Shown: positions 21,205 to 33,874, counted from the first letter of the stretch. The stretch: 64,000 bases of DNA from Siphonodentalium dalli (GCA_032622095.1 CP136065.1:61673094-61737093), one strand, 5' to 3'. The notes: generated by a model from the letters alone, not told the origin. Translations and numbers: made by a program.

Positions 21205-21405
21205 GTCTTCCGTCGGAAGACTATATTAATGACCCTCGTCCATCCATCTGTCCGTCTGGAACTTTGTCCGAGCCTGTATTCTATCATTTTCCAGTCAATT
21301 TTTTAAAAACTCGGCACGGATGTCAACCAGTATGGGAACCTGCGCACCTGCGATTTTGAGTTCAGTCAGTCATTTTGGCGGAGTTATTGCCATTTTATGT
21401 TTTTT
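21205..21405 (+). repeat. Family M-related fragment in gene 1 intron
   Basis: It carries gaccctcgtccatccatctg, gtccgagcctgtattct, atcattttccagtcaat, gcacggatgtcaaccag and gggaacctgcgcacctgcga, as at 45120-45500. Confidence 0.65.
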
Positions 21406-23255
21406 ATTTTAGAGATTAACCCTTTCTTGACACATTGAAGATATGTAACATATTTAGTGAATATGCACTTTGTATCATATTGGTGCAATCAATTCCTCCT
21501 ACAGTTTGTAGTATAGGGATCTGAAACCCATAAAATCTTCAAACCTGCCACCTTCGTCAGCGACCTTATATTCATTTTGACGAGTCAAATACCTATCCAA
21601 GTGATACTTGCGTGGTCTGGCAGTCAACTTGATTCGATTGGCAATTAGCTTTTATTCTTATAGAAAATTAAATTTGTCTGATATGTTTATAAATGATTGA
21701 TACAAAGTGTTGAAAAATATATCTTCAGGTATTTCACTAGATATCAATCTAGAGCCTGAATACATCAGCATCATTTTCAGCCATTAGTTGAGTTTTTTCA
21801 TAGTTTGGCTGTAAGTTGCATGACAAAACAACATTCATTATATAATGCATAGTTCTTCTTGAATATTAATACTTAAATTCCTGTACAGGAAGGCAAGTTT
21901 CGTGACAACAACAAAGAAACTACACTGTCCTCACTGACTATATACCGTTTAAAACTATGCATGCTGTTCACGGTTCTCAGGATTTAGCTGTAAAACCAAG
22001 ATGAAGATTCAAATTTTTCAGATCACCCTGAACCTTTCAAGATTTTCTCATTGGATATGATGAATTTAAAAAAGTTAATTTCCAGTAAGATACAGAGTAG
22101 AACTGAGGAGTCTTGTTTTTAATAAGCAAATAATGGATGGAAACCTTTCAAGCTATTTAAATGAAAATTTCCTTCTTAATAGCTCACACTCCTCGTATAA
22201 CCGAAAATATCAAAAATAGAGTTATTCCCCTGCCATCTATTGAGGCAGTATTTTATAACACCCCTTGCACACAATTATCTCCTGCTTTAGTAGGTTAATA
22301 GAGTTATCTCCCATACATTGGTTATCCACATCACATAGATTTTCCTGATGACATTAATGATTCAGGTGCAGAGAATCCTTTGTAATCGTTGAGAAGAAGT
22401 TGTTTCCTCTACAGAACCAGTTAGGCCAAAATTTTTGTTCTGCTTCACGGACTTTTTGGACTGCACAATTTGTCAGTTGGAATAAAAGTAAAAATGCTTG
22501 AATTTATTTAAAAAAAAACGTTTGCTAAGGCGGTATAATTATTGTGGTTGAGCTCAATATAAATAGCCTGTTTTATTTAAACACCTCAAAACGAGGATAT
22601 TTTCAGAATACTATGAAATTTTGGGAACATAATCTGTTATATGTGACCAAAATATCTCATAACTATATGATATGGTGAGTGGCTACATGCTTGAATGAAC
22701 ACCAATTGAATGATAAGAGTCAACTTTCCAAAAATCACTGAGTTCTTTAAGAAGTAACATGTCCAAGTATGATGGACATTTGGCCCAAAACTTCAAATGT
22801 CAGAATTCTCGGTTAACGACAGGTGGACATCTCCTTGATGACTTGGCACCTGTAACCAAAGGGACTAAGTGAGCAGTTGACAAAAGAGTGAATATATATA
22901 ATGACACAAAACGTTATGACAATGCTCAGCCAACCAAGGGGAATTGGCAGCCATATATCATTATGATTAGTTCACTATGCCTCCAAATCTTGCATAAAAC
23001 TTTCACTCCTTGATAAGACATGTGGTTATATTCAGAGCTAACTTGGCATGGGGTTACATGCAAGCTTTAAAATCTATAACATTTTGCGAGAATCAAAATA
23101 TAGCATTTCTACAGCGAATCAGCTTCTTTTACGAGACTCAAACTAAGAATCATTATTATGATTTTCGTCAGATCTTAATTCCCTAACATTCAACGCGACA
23201 ATCAGCTTCAGGATTTATGAGATGATGCAATATGTCAGGGGGAACTTATATATGC
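21406..23255. other. No recognisable feature
   Basis: About 1.85 kb of AT-rich DNA presumed intronic or 3' to gene 1. No convincing exon, terminal repeat or RNA gene was found. Confidence 0.4.
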
Positions 23256-23465
23256 CCATTTAAAAAAACGCGACTTATTATGTTATTGGTCTGCCTAGCC
23301 ATCGTCCATTCAATTTTGGTTTCCGGATGATAACTTCAGATAATCTTAACTGAATGGAATGAAATCTGGTATGTGGGTTTGTTAGCATAATATACTGGTC
23401 AAGTTCGAATTAGGGTTCTGCCTGCTAATTTTCACCACAGTTATGATCCCTTTTTTTTGGCACTC
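23256..23465 (-). repeat. Family I repeat, copy 2
   Basis: It shares attatgttattgg, ccatcgtcc, ttttggtttccggatgataa and gtcaagttcgaat with 6330-6745; only one subunit remains. Confidence 0.5.
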
Positions 23466-23483
23466 GTTTGTTGTTATATATAG

Positions 23484-23619
23484 ATGAGGTTCTAAGCAGA
23501 ATGAGGTCCCTAGAAGGTGCATTGTGGTGATGCTAGCCTGCTGTGTGGAATAATGTCACTAAATTCACCCTCTGGGGACCTCATTCTGCAAATGTCCACC
23601 ACCATATTTTGAGGCCTGG
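23484..23619. mobile_element. Family A right-end hairpin
   Basis: One hairpin (GAATGAGGTCCCTAGAAGG ... CTCTGGGGACCTCATTCTGC) and the end ccatattttgaggcctg. The left half of the element is missing. Confidence 0.65.
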
Positions 23620-23679
23620 TTGACCTACATCTCAGGAGTGTGTCATTACAAAAGGCAGCGGAAGCTTCCAAGAGCAGTG

Positions 23680-24640
23680 GTGCTTATTTCATGCTGAAAT
23701 ACTACTGGCAGATAAAGCGGATGCTGCATTTCCGCTGAAATCTTACGCTGATTTCCCAGCAGACACTGCTTTACTATTATTTACTCTTTAACTTCTGTAA
23801 GTGGTGTATCTATTCAGCTGCTTTTCCGCTGCCTTTTCAAGTTAATTATAATAGGACAGGGTCATGTGTCTTGTAGGTCATCTTAACTGTTGCAAGCAAC
23901 ATACTTTCTTTTCTATGGCAGACATCTTGAATCAACATTTCACTGTTCATCTGAGCTTTTATATGTCCTCCATGACCACACATCAATGCACAAAGCAAAA
24001 TAATAAACAGATCTTTCATTTTGTTCTTTTAAATAGGCTTGCCACTATCATGATGCATTTATCATGCTTCTCAACCATAAGTACATGCACATACAGTAAT
24101 GCCCTAATTAATCGACTCCCTAACCACAGCAGAATTATGGGTAACTTTTCAGGATTTAGTCGGAAATATGGCTTGTTGCCATTCATCGGAAAGCTCTCGG
24201 AAGCCTCCCTCATCATGCTAATATATCACACACCTGAGCCAGGATTAATTACGGCTAAATTGCAACTGTTTATCAATCAGCTGAATTTAACACTGAATTT
24301 CTGCTGACTTTCCTGTGGAATTTCAGCTTCATTATTATATGATATCTACAGCTGAATTACTGCTGCACTGCTGAACTTCCCCTGAATTTTCAGCGGAATT
24401 TTGCTGGATATACAGCTGATTTTCAGCCTCCTTTAAATAATTGGAACTGCTGATGCTAGGCTGAAATATAGCTGTTATTGCAATGATTTCCTATAGGATC
24501 TACATAGAGAAAATTTCAGTAGGGTTTCAGCGGAACTGAATAAAGGCTGCAAAACAGGCTGCATTTACACGGATTCTAGGCTAATAGGTTCAATTGATAT
24601 TCAGCTGTAATAACGCTGAATATACACTGGCTTTTGGTAC
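23680..24640. repeat. Degenerate GCTGAA/CAGC-rich repeat tract
   Basis: Short motifs cagctgaatt, gctgaaattt and cagcggaa recur dozens of times at irregular spacing in 23680-23850 and 24270-24640. It looks like an old minisatellite. It is split by a family B half element at 24094. Confidence 0.6.
24094..24200. mobile_element. Family B left half
   Basis: Complete left arm from CAGTAATGCCCTAATTAATC to cattcatcggaaagctctcg. The right arm is entirely lost. Confidence 0.75.
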
Positions 24641-25117
24641 AGGTTCTGGTAAGTTTTACCCGCATTGCACTTTAAAATCTCGATCAGACAGTCCTACCTA
24701 ATCCCTGTGACCTCGACATAATGATCCAAAGAATATTAGCCCAGTTGCGTGTAATGGTGTAAACACAAATATCAAGCGTGACAGATCTCTGTCTGCTTTA
24801 TCCAAGTGCTTCCTATAAAAGCGTGATTAGTAGCTATCGGATCTAGAAAATAAAGCCCTAAAAGACTGCTTGTTTTTTCGATGCTACAAATACAGAAGCC
24901 TTTGATATTGGTACAGATAGTTTTAGTAAATATATATCATTTTGATCATAATAGTTATTTTTCTTAGTGCATTCTCATAATATCTGAATATTTGGAATCT
25001 TGGATAATTCATACAGTCTTGTCAGGCCCAAAATTTAATTTTGCTGCATGAAAATATTTTTTCACCAAATGACATCTAACTGACATTTAGGTGTTTGTGA
25101 AAGATTATTTCTTATGT

Positions 25118-25420
25118 AAGTGGGAAGTATCTCTAAATGTAGTCTCAAATTAACATTGCTTTTAGTTACTTTTTCCCTTTTGTTCTGTTTCTATAACCCC
25201 TTATTTTCAGAAGATAAAATGCAACTAATGGGTGAACATCACCAACTTCAACTGGGGAACTTAAATCTAATCTTAGGTCTCCCATAGCAGATGAGGCCTG
25301 AGCAGAATGAGGTTCCCAGTGACTGAAGTTGGTGATGCTAGCTCACCGTGTGGGATAGCATAACTAAATTCACCCTCTGGGGACCTCATTCTGCAAATGA
25401 CAGACACTATTTTCAGGCTT
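25118..25420. mobile_element. Family A element lacking its 5' hairpin
   Basis: It starts in the interior (gaagtatctctaaatgtagt) and runs to a full right hairpin. It ends cagacactattttcaggctt. Confidence 0.7.
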
Positions 25421-25676
25421 TCTGCCGGTATTAATTCTATTTGTATGATTGGGAATAAATATCGTTTACACCAACATGTTGATTTTGATCAAAATTAGTG
25501 TGTGTCTTCTACTTGGAGCACATATTTCCTCATGCTTTCACAACTCAACCTCAGCATCTTTCAGTGCATACTTAGTCCCTAATTTTCAGCAATTGGAATT
25601 TTATGCCTGACACAACATTAGTTGAAAATTTCAGACAAAAACCAGGTTGAAATTATTCTGATAGTACAGTAATGCT

Positions 25677-25866
25677 CTAATTAATTGTCTCCTTAAACAC
25701 AGCAGAATTATGGGTAACTTTTCAGGATTTAGTCGGAAATATGGCTTGTTGCCATTCATCGGAAAGCTTTCCAATGAATGGCAACAAGCCATATTTCCGA
25801 CTAAATCCTGAAAAGTTACCCATAATTCTGCTGTGTTTAAGGAGTCGATTAATTAGAGCATTACTG
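25677..25866. mobile_element. Family B element, both arms
   Basis: CAGTAATGCTCTAATTAATT to ATTAATTAGAGCATTACTG with TA on both sides. The arms meet at ggaaagctttcc, so the central spacer is shorter than in most copies. Confidence 0.85.
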
Positions 25867-26128
25867 TATGATTGATGTTCCAACCAGAGAAAGTTGTTTT
25901 TTTAAACCAAAAGTCGAATTCTTCACTAGTTTCTGTCGACTATTTGGACTGAACTGTCCATCTGTTGGAAATGTTCCAACTTTAGTGGTGGGGGAGGGGG
26001 TGAGTGTTTAATAGGTTGGAAAATTTAACAGTTGGAAAGCTTGAGATGTACCAATCGGTAAATTACAACCCAAGCAGCTGACACAAGTGACCCAAGTTGA
26101 ACACCTCGTCAATGGAGACCCTCTAACC

Positions 26129-26271
26129 AAGGCTTGAAATAGTTAGTGTCATTTGCAGAATGAGGTCCTCAGAGGGTGAATTTTTTTATCCCACATGATG
26201 GGCTAGCATCACCAAATTCACCCTCTGGGAACCTCATTCTGCATAGGACAGACAGACTATTTCAAGGCTTG
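26129..26271. mobile_element. Family A, single-hairpin form
   Basis: The ends aaggcttgaaatagt and actatttcaaggctt bracket only one hairpin, so the interior and the second hairpin are absent. This minimal form shows how larger copies could collapse. Confidence 0.7.
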
Positions 26272-26552
26272 TGTCGCACAGTAATGCGGCATGCTAAGGG
26301 TTTTGGATTTTGTTGGCTAGCCTCAAAAGATTCTATTTTTTTGCCTTATGGATCTAGGCATAATGATAGGATAATGTCTGACAGGATAATGGAGAATAGG
26401 AGTGTATCGTGCTTCCGTGAAATTAATATCCTTAATATGGGAATATTCCTTCTGAATTCATTGATGTTGTTGAAAGAATTAATCTTAAAATTCCTGAAGA
26501 GTTTTCTTTTAACACTTTTAATGTCGTGGCAATCAGATCAACCCTATACTAA

Positions 26553-26807
26553 CAAGCCTTGAAATAGTGTGCCTGTCATTTGCAGAATGAGGTCCCCAGA
26601 GGGTGAATTTAGTGATGCTACCCCGCATAGTGGGCTAGCATCACCAAATTCACCCTCTGGGAACCTCATTCTGCTGAGGTGTAAGCAGAATGAGGTCCCC
26701 CGAGGGTGAATTTGGTGATGCTAGCCCGTTTTGCGGGGTAGCATCACTAAATTCACCCTCTGGGGACCTCATTCTACAAATGACAAGACACCACATTTCA
26801 AGGCTTG
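26553..26807. mobile_element. Family A, two hairpins back to back
   Basis: The ends are caagccttgaaatagtg and catttcaaggcttg. Two complete hairpins (26583-26673 and 26689-26774) are joined by a 14-base gaggtgtaagc linker in place of the usual interior. The flanks tatactaac and actactaac share tactaac. Confidence 0.75.
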
Positions 26808-26870
26808 ACTACTAACGGGTATATAGCAACAGGGGGGGGGGGTCTTCTCACCCCCTCCCCTCCATTGGCC

Positions 26871-27270
26871 AGTATTTATACCCCCCTCATCCCAACATAT
26901 TGGGGGGGGGTATACTGGAATACATGTGTCCATCCATCCGCTCATATATCTAAATCATGGATTATCGGATCTTGATGAAATTTGGTATGCAGGTTTGGCG
27001 GTATCAGGAAGGCTGTCATTCACATCTCAGCCATGGGTTATTGGATTCTGTTGAAATTTGGTACGGAAGTTTGTCATCAGGAGTGCTTTCAAAAGCTGGT
27101 TCAATAATGTTGTTTGCATTTTCTGATCAATAGTTATCCCTGTTTGTTCATCTGAAAATGTTGATTTTTGTCTTGTCTGCTTATATATCATTTTAAATTT
27201 GGTTTCCGTCCTGCACATGTTTCAATTGGCACCATGGGTCTATGCCAGCACCTGAGGTGCGACTTCTTAT
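26871..27270 (+). repeat. Family M repeat, copy 3
   Basis: It opens with a cccccctcatcc/ttgggggggggtatactgg palindrome. Two subunits carry ttggatt/tcggatcttgatgaaattt and ggtac/ggtatgcaggttt. It ends caccatgggtctatgcc. The last ~100 bp were copied in the tandem duplication at 28663. Confidence 0.7.
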
Positions 27271-27726
27271 CTCAGTTGGAAATTTCATGCCTGACACAAT
27301 ATTAGTTGGAAATTTCAGATCAAAAGTTGGCTGAATTTGTTCTGATAGTTTGATATTAAAATCAGAAATTAACCCTTCCATGACCAGGGCTTCTTGAAAT
27401 TTTGCAAAAACCCTGTGCCAATGCATTCTCTTATATATGCGAGTCTCTTATAGGAGCCTCTCATATGTAAAGGAATACATTGGCCTAACAATATTTACCT
27501 TTTAACTTGTATTATAGCAACCACCAGCATGCCGCAGGTTCGCGTGGTTGTTTATACCTTAGGCACAGGTGAATGACATCATATACAGTGTTCACGCTGT
27601 CGGTAGCCAAATTAGCCAATGGCTAATCTTTTTCGAATTTGGCTAATAAAAATTTCATTTGGCTAAACTTTTGGCTAAAATTTTTTTGACCCAAAATGGA
27701 GACGGAAATCATGGAGTCAGAAAGCT
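27170..27726 (+). repeat. Segmental tandem duplication, left copy
   Basis: About 555 bp nearly identical to 28663-29218, with only a few substitutions. It spans the end of repeat M, a family C fragment, unrelated flank and the first 140 bp of the hAT-like element. The duplication is therefore younger than all three. Confidence 0.85.
27372..27500. mobile_element. Family C MITE, left half
   Basis: TTAACCCTTCCATGACCAGG, one hairpin (stem CATTCTCTTATATATGCGAG) and gcctaacaatatttacctt. The remainder is lost. A duplicate of it is at 28863-28990. Confidence 0.75.
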
Positions 27727-29406
27727 AATTAATAAAAGCGCTCAATAGATCGACATTCAAGACGAAGTTAGGTGACGAAAGTACCGTTATTTCGTTATTT
27801 TCGTACTTATGAAATATCGTTCTGTGTGGCGGCTGTACAAAGGGAACATTATACAACTGATTGACATCTGATCAGTATTTTTGTTTATATATATGCTTTG
27901 AAGAGAGTTGTTATCAGTGAGCACAATTAATAGGTGAATACCTAGTGGTGACGCTGTTGTTGTAAAGAGTGATTTTTTGTTTATACGCCGTCGATGACAC
28001 CGACTATGTAAACAATACGAAACATGTATGCTTTGAAGAGAGTTAAATTGTCATCAGTGAGCACAATGAATAGGTGATTAACTAGTGATACCGCTGCTGT
28101 TTTAAGGTGTTTTTGTAATGTCCAATAAATAGGCGGATCGGAATAGTATCCATCATTCACAATTTCCATCATCATCTAATCATCAAAACGTATAAGCTGT
28201 ATACTGGTTATGTAATTAATTAAGCCGTCTGCTTTGTTCGTGATAGAAGAGCAGTTCTTAACTCAGTGGTTACGCAATGTGTGTCATTAAATGTATCCCT
28301 GGCTTAACTTCATAAAAGATTTGAATACAATAGATATTCACCAGTTAACACCTTACTATAATAAGCCATTGTTAGCGGCCGTGGTCCGTGCGCATGGTCC
28401 GACGTGAAATCCCGTCGTATTTTATATTAATGTTTTATAAATTGATCTGCCTGTGTGTTATGTGATATGTGATGATATGTTCGTATAATATTGATTTTAA
28501 AGTTGTTTTTGTGTTGTTTTATGTTTTCATTCTGAGTATAACAAATAAAGTTTAAAACAAATATTTTAGTCATTAATTGTGAACCGACCAGAAAACGATG
28601 ATTTAATTTGGCCAAATTGTTTTTAATTTGGCCAAAAAACATTTGGCTAAAGTTTTTTTCTTGTCTTGTCTGCTTATATATCATTTTAAATTTGGTTTCC
28701 GTCCTGCACATGTTTCAATTGGCACCATGGGTCTATGCCAGCACCTGAGGTGCGACTTCTTATCTCAGTTGGAAATTTCATGCCTGACACAATATTAGTT
28801 GGAAATTTCAGATCAAAAGTTGGCTGAATTTGTTCTGATAGTTTGATATTAAAATCATAAATTAACCCTTCCATGACCAGGGCTTCTTGAAATTTTGCAA
28901 AAACCCTGTGCCAATGCATTCTCTTAAATATGCGAGTCTCTTATAGGAGCCTCTCATATGTAAAAGAATACATTGGCCTAACAATATTTACCTTTTAACT
29001 TGTATTATAGCAACCACCAGCATGCCGCAGGTTCGCGTGGTTGTTTATACCTTAGGCACAGGTGAATGACATCATATACAGTGTTCACGCTGTCGGTAGC
29101 CAAATTAGCCAATGGCTAATCTTTTTCGAATTTGGCTAATAAAAATTTCATTTGGCTAAACTTTTGGCTAAACTTTATTTGACCCAAAATGGAGACGGAA
29201 ATCATGGAGTCAGAAAGCAAATAAAGTTTAAAACAAATATTTTAGTCATTAATTGTGAACCGACCAGAAAACGATGATTTAATTTGGCCAAATTGTTTTT
29301 AATTTGGCCAAAAAACATTTGGCTAAAGTTTTTTTCATTTGGCTAATAAAATTTTCATTTGGCTAAACTTTTGGCTAAAGTTTTTTTCGGTCCAGCGTGA
29401 ACACTG
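27586..29406. mobile_element. hAT-like non-autonomous element, internally duplicated
   Basis: The termini cagtgttcacgctg and cagcgtgaacactg are inverted complements. They are flanked by exact 8-bp repeats atcatata (27578-27585, 29407-29414), the mark of hAT transposition. Long subterminal stretches of ttggctaa/ttagccaa follow each end. A tandem duplication has inserted a second left end at 29079, again preceded by atcatata. The second copy lacks the ~820-bp interior (27727-28545). No transposase is encoded; the frames inside show no recognisable domain. Confidence 0.8.
28663..29218 (+). repeat. Segmental tandem duplication, right copy
   Basis: This is the partner of 27170-27726. It then joins straight to 29219-29335, which matches 28545-28660, so an internal deletion followed or accompanied the duplication. 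Confidence 0.85.
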
Positions 29407-29884
29407 ATCATATATTTTTTTCTATATCCATCTGTGATTTTTCAAAGATGTGGGTATGGATTTTTGAGAAATTGTCATGTGACTTCCGGTTAGCAACAGT
29501 TGTGTGGAGATTGCCAAAGCATGGAATCGGGAATTGACCATCATGATGAAAATAAAATTAGCTACTTCACAACTTATGAATAATTCCCATGTGATTTAGG
29601 GCTTGGCATATTAGTTTCATTTAGACCAATATCGTTGGTTAGCTTAATGAAAACCAGCGAAGACATCATGACATGTTTTCTGATGTCATTTACATCATTT
29701 TGGATTTTCGAGCCAGATTCCAGACAAGATTGCACAATCCCAACAAGTCTTGTCATGTCGTCTACGTCGGGACCACTGCATGATGTTACATAAATTATTC
29801 TTACCGTTATGTTGCCGATAAAAGGAAATTTGAGGCACAGCATGTGTGGTTGCGCCACTATGTGTCATGTATGATTCATATTAA

Positions 29885-30022
29885 AGCCAATGCATTCTCT
29901 TATATATGCGAGTCTCCCATAGGAGATATATAAGAGAATGCTTCGGCCTAACAATATTTACCTTGACCTTGTAATCCAGTGCATTCTCTTGTATATGCGA
30001 GGCTCCCAATGAGAGACACATT
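29885..30022. mobile_element. Family C fragment, core hairpins only
   Basis: Two eroded hairpins (cattctcttatatatgcgag; second stem gtatatgcgaggctcc) with spacer taccttgaccttgtaa. Both TTAA ends are missing. Confidence 0.65.
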
Positions 30023-30330
30023 ATTTTAAGGCGTGACATACATTACGACGTTTCTATTGATCTTGATATTGAATTCGCTCAGGACCGTTTGATCGTTGTT
30101 ATAAACTCTGTGTGAAATTGTTCAGATCATTGAAGTTGAGACTGAATCATTACAAAGTTAGAAATATTACATTATCGAGAGTGGAGACAATGTGGAGATT
30201 CGTCTGGAAAAACACCGACGTGACAAATGGATAATCAAGCTTCAAGGTCATCAGGCTACGCACTGCCCGGAACCGGAAACAGTGCTACCAAAGACCATAC
30301 TAGAGGGCGACTTGGGAGATATCTTCTTCC

Positions 30331-30446
30331 TTAACCCTTTCAGTGCCAAGTCCGAATGTATCACATTATTATAATCAATAAATTTGAAAAATGATCAAGG
30401 AAATATGGGTTGATACAAAAATCGGACTTAGCACTGAAAGGGTTAA
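30331..30446. mobile_element. Family E piggyBac-like MITE, complete 116-bp palindrome
   Basis: It runs TTAACCCTTTCAGTGCCAAG to GCACTGAAAGGGTTAA. The arms complement each other along nearly the whole length, with the turn near aataaatttgaaaaatg. The TTAA is duplicated exactly at both ends. Confidence 0.85.
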
Positions 30447-30690
30447 TTGTGCCACTTCTCCCTTCATGTATTTTGTCATCGAGAGAAGTGACTTCTATCT
30501 CATATACTACAGCATACACATATCCCTACAGCATATTTAAACTGTACTTTCTGATTATAATGGTGTCCTTACTCACTATAATCTTTTTATAAACGGGCTC
30601 TTGTGTTGCATAATACTTATTGGATCATAGAATTGTGATGTTGGGGTGTAAATTGAACTTGTGTCATTATGAATTCTCCTTGTTATCAGT

Positions 30691-33600
30691 CCACTTCTCC
30701 CTAATAATGAGATAGTAACTTCTCCCTAATAATGAGATAGTAACTTCTCCCTAATAATGAGATAGTAACTTCTCCCTAATAATGAGATACCGGCAGTAAC
30801 TTCTCCCTAATAATGAGATAGTAACTTCTCCCTAATAATGAGATAGTAACTTCTCCCTCATAATGAGATAGTAACTTCTCCCTAAATAATGAGATATTAA
30901 CTTCTCCCTAATAATGAGATAGTAACTTCTCCCTAATAATGAGATAGTAACTTCTCCCTAATAATGAGATAGTAACTTCTCCCTAAATAATCAGATAGTA
31001 ACTTCTCCCTAATAATCAGATAGTAACTTCTCCCTAATAATGAGATAGTAACTTCTCCCTAATAATGAGATAGTAACTTCTCCCTAATAATGAGATAGTA
31101 ACTTCTCCCTAAATAATCAGATAGTAACTTCTCCCTAATAATGAGATAGTAACTTCTCCCTAATAATGAGATAGTAACTTCTCCCTAATAATGAGATAGT
31201 AACTTCTCCCTAAATAATCAGATAGTAACTTCTCCCTAATTATGAGATAGTAACTTCTCCCTAATAATCAGATAGTAACTTCTCCCTAATAATGAGATAG
31301 TAACTTCTCCCTAATAATGAGATAGTAACTTCTCCCTAAATAATCAGATAGTAACTTCTCCCTAATTATGAGATAGTAACTTCTCCCTAATAATCAGATA
31401 GTAACTTCTCCCTAATAATGAGATAGTAACTTCTCCCTAATAATGAGATAGTAACTTCTCCCTAAATAATCAGATAGTAACTTCTCCCTAATAATGAGAT
31501 AGTAACTTCTCCCTAATAATGAGATAGTAACTTCTCCCTAAATAATCAGATAGTAACTTCTCCCTAATTATGAGATAGTAACTTCTCCCTAATAATCAGA
31601 TAGTAACTTCTCCCTAATAATGAGATAGTAACTTCTCCCTAATAATGAGATAGTAACTTCTCCCTAAATAATCAGATAGTAACTTCTCCCTAAATAATCA
31701 GATAGTAACTTCTCCCTAATAATGAGATAGTAACTTCTCCCTAATAATGAGATAGTAACTTCTCCCTAATAATGAGATAGTAACTTCTCCCTAATTATGA
31801 GATAGTAACTTCTCCCTAAATAATCAGATAGTAACTTCTCCCTAATAATGAGATAGTAACTTCTCCCTAATAATGAGATAGTAACTTCTCCCTAATAATG
31901 AGATAGTAACTTCTCCCTAAATAATCAGATAGTAACTTCTCCCTAATTATGAGATAGTAACTTCTCCCTAATAATCAGATAGTAACTTCTCCCTAATAAT
32001 GAGATAGTAACTTCTCCCTAATAATGAGATAGTAACTTCTCCCTAAATAATCAGATAGTAACTTCTCCCTAATTATGAGATAGTAACTTCTCCCTAATAA
32101 TCAGATAGTAACTTCTCCCTAATAATGCGATAGTAACTTCTCCCTAATAATGAGATAGTAACTTCTCCCTAAATAATCAGATAGTAACTTCTCCCTAATT
32201 ATGAGATAGTAACTTCTCCCTAATAATCAGATAGTAACTTCTCCCTAATAATGAGATAGTAACTTCTCCCTAATAATGAGATAGTAACTTCTCCCTAATA
32301 ATGAGATAGTAACTTCTCCCTAATAATGAGATAGTAACTTCTCCCTAATAATGAGATAGTAACTTCTCCCTAATAATGAGATAGTAACTTCTCCCTAATA
32401 ATGAGATAGTAACTTCTCCCTAATAATGAGATAGTAACTTCTCCCTAAATAATCAGATAGTAACTTCTCCCTAATTATGAGATAGTAACTTCTCCCTAAA
32501 TAATCAGATAGTAACTTCTCTCTAATAATCAGATAGTAACTTCTCTCTAATAATCAGATAGTAACTTCTCCCTAATAATGAGATAGTAACTTCTCCCTAT
32601 AATGAGATAGTAACTTCTCCCTAATAATGAGATAGTAACTTCTCCCTAATAATGAGATAGTAACTTCTCCCTAATAATGAGATAGTAACTTCTCCCTAAT
32701 AATGAGATAGTAACTTCTCCCTAATAATGAGATAGTAACTTCTCCCTAATAATGAGATAGTAACTTCTCCCTAATTATGAGATAGTAACTTCTCCCTAAT
32801 AATGAGATAGTAACTTCTCCCTAATAATGAGATAGTAACTTCTCCCTAATAATGAGATAGTAACTTCTCCCTAATAATGAGATAGTAACTTCTCCCTAAT
32901 AATGAGATAGTAACTTCTCCCTAATAATGAGATAGTAACTTCTCCCTAATAATGAGATAGTAACTTCTCCCTAATAATGAGATAGAAACTTCTCCCTAAT
33001 AATGAGATAGTAACTTCTCCCTAATAATGAGATAGTAACTTCTCCCTAATAATGAGATAGTAACTTCTCCCTAATAATGAGATAGTAACTTCTCCCTAAT
33101 AATGAGATAGTAACTTCTCCCTAATAATGAGATAGTAACTTCTCCCTAATAATGAGATAGTAACTTCTCCCTAAATAATCAGATAGTAACTTCTCCCTAA
33201 TTATGAGATAGTAACTTCTCCCTAATAATCAGATAGTAACTTCTCCCTAATTATGAGATAGTAACTTCTCCCTAATAATCAGATAGTAACTTCTCCCTAA
33301 TTATGAGATAGTAACTTCTCCCTAATAATCAGATAGTAACATCTCCCTAATAATGAGATAGTAACTTCTCCCTAATAATGAGATAGTAACTTCTCCCTAA
33401 TAATGAGATAGTAACTTCTCCCTAAATAATCAGATAGTAACTTCTCCCTAATAATGAGATAGTAACTTCTCCCTAAATAATCAGATAGTAACTTCTCCCT
33501 AATTATGAGATAGTAACTTCTCCCTAATAATCAGATAGTAACTTCTCCCTAATTATGAGATAGTAACTTCTCCCTAATAATCAGATAGTAACTTCTCCCT

Positions 33601-33874
33601 AATTATGAGATAGTAACTTCTCCCTAATAATCAGATAGTAACATCTCCCTAATAATGAGATAGTAACTTCTCCCTAATAATGAGATAGTAACTTCTCCCT
33701 AATAATGAGATAGTAACTTCTCCCTAAATAATCAGATAGTAACTTCTCCCTAATAATGAGATAGTAACTTCTCCCTAATAATGAGATAGTAACTTCTCCC
33801 TAATAATGAGATAGTAACTTCTCCCTAATAATGAGATAGTAACTTCTCCCTAATAATGAGATAGCAACTTCTCC
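30691..33874. repeat. 25-bp satellite array, ~127 monomers, with higher-order repeats
   Basis: The monomer is ttctccctaataatgagata plus gtaac. Variants read aatcagat, attatgagat and a 26-bp form with aaataatcag. The 26-bp form recurs at 31211, 31337 and 31463; 31539 and 31665; 31691 and 31817; and 31918, 32044 and 32170. Those are repeated steps of 126 bp, a five-monomer higher-order unit. The region 32590-33160 is homogeneous instead. No coding frame survives. It is flanked on the right by aaatttgaaacctctaggtt. Confidence 0.95.

Noticed and set aside
26176-26562. 128-codon frame between two family A copies
   Set aside because: It starts inside a family A hairpin; the unique part has no motif or splice sites.
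27981-28175. hAT transposase remnant inside 27586-29406
   Set aside because: The frame is 64 codons without a BED finger, DDE or hAT dimerisation motif.
29574-29858. 94-codon minus-strand frame with a GTAAGA donor-like site inside
   Set aside because: There is no strong acceptor and no recognised motif (IGNITVRIIYVTSCSG...). Possible, but not supportable.
30691-33874. CRISPR-like array
   Set aside because: Monomers abut with no unique spacers. The genome is eukaryotic. It is a satellite.
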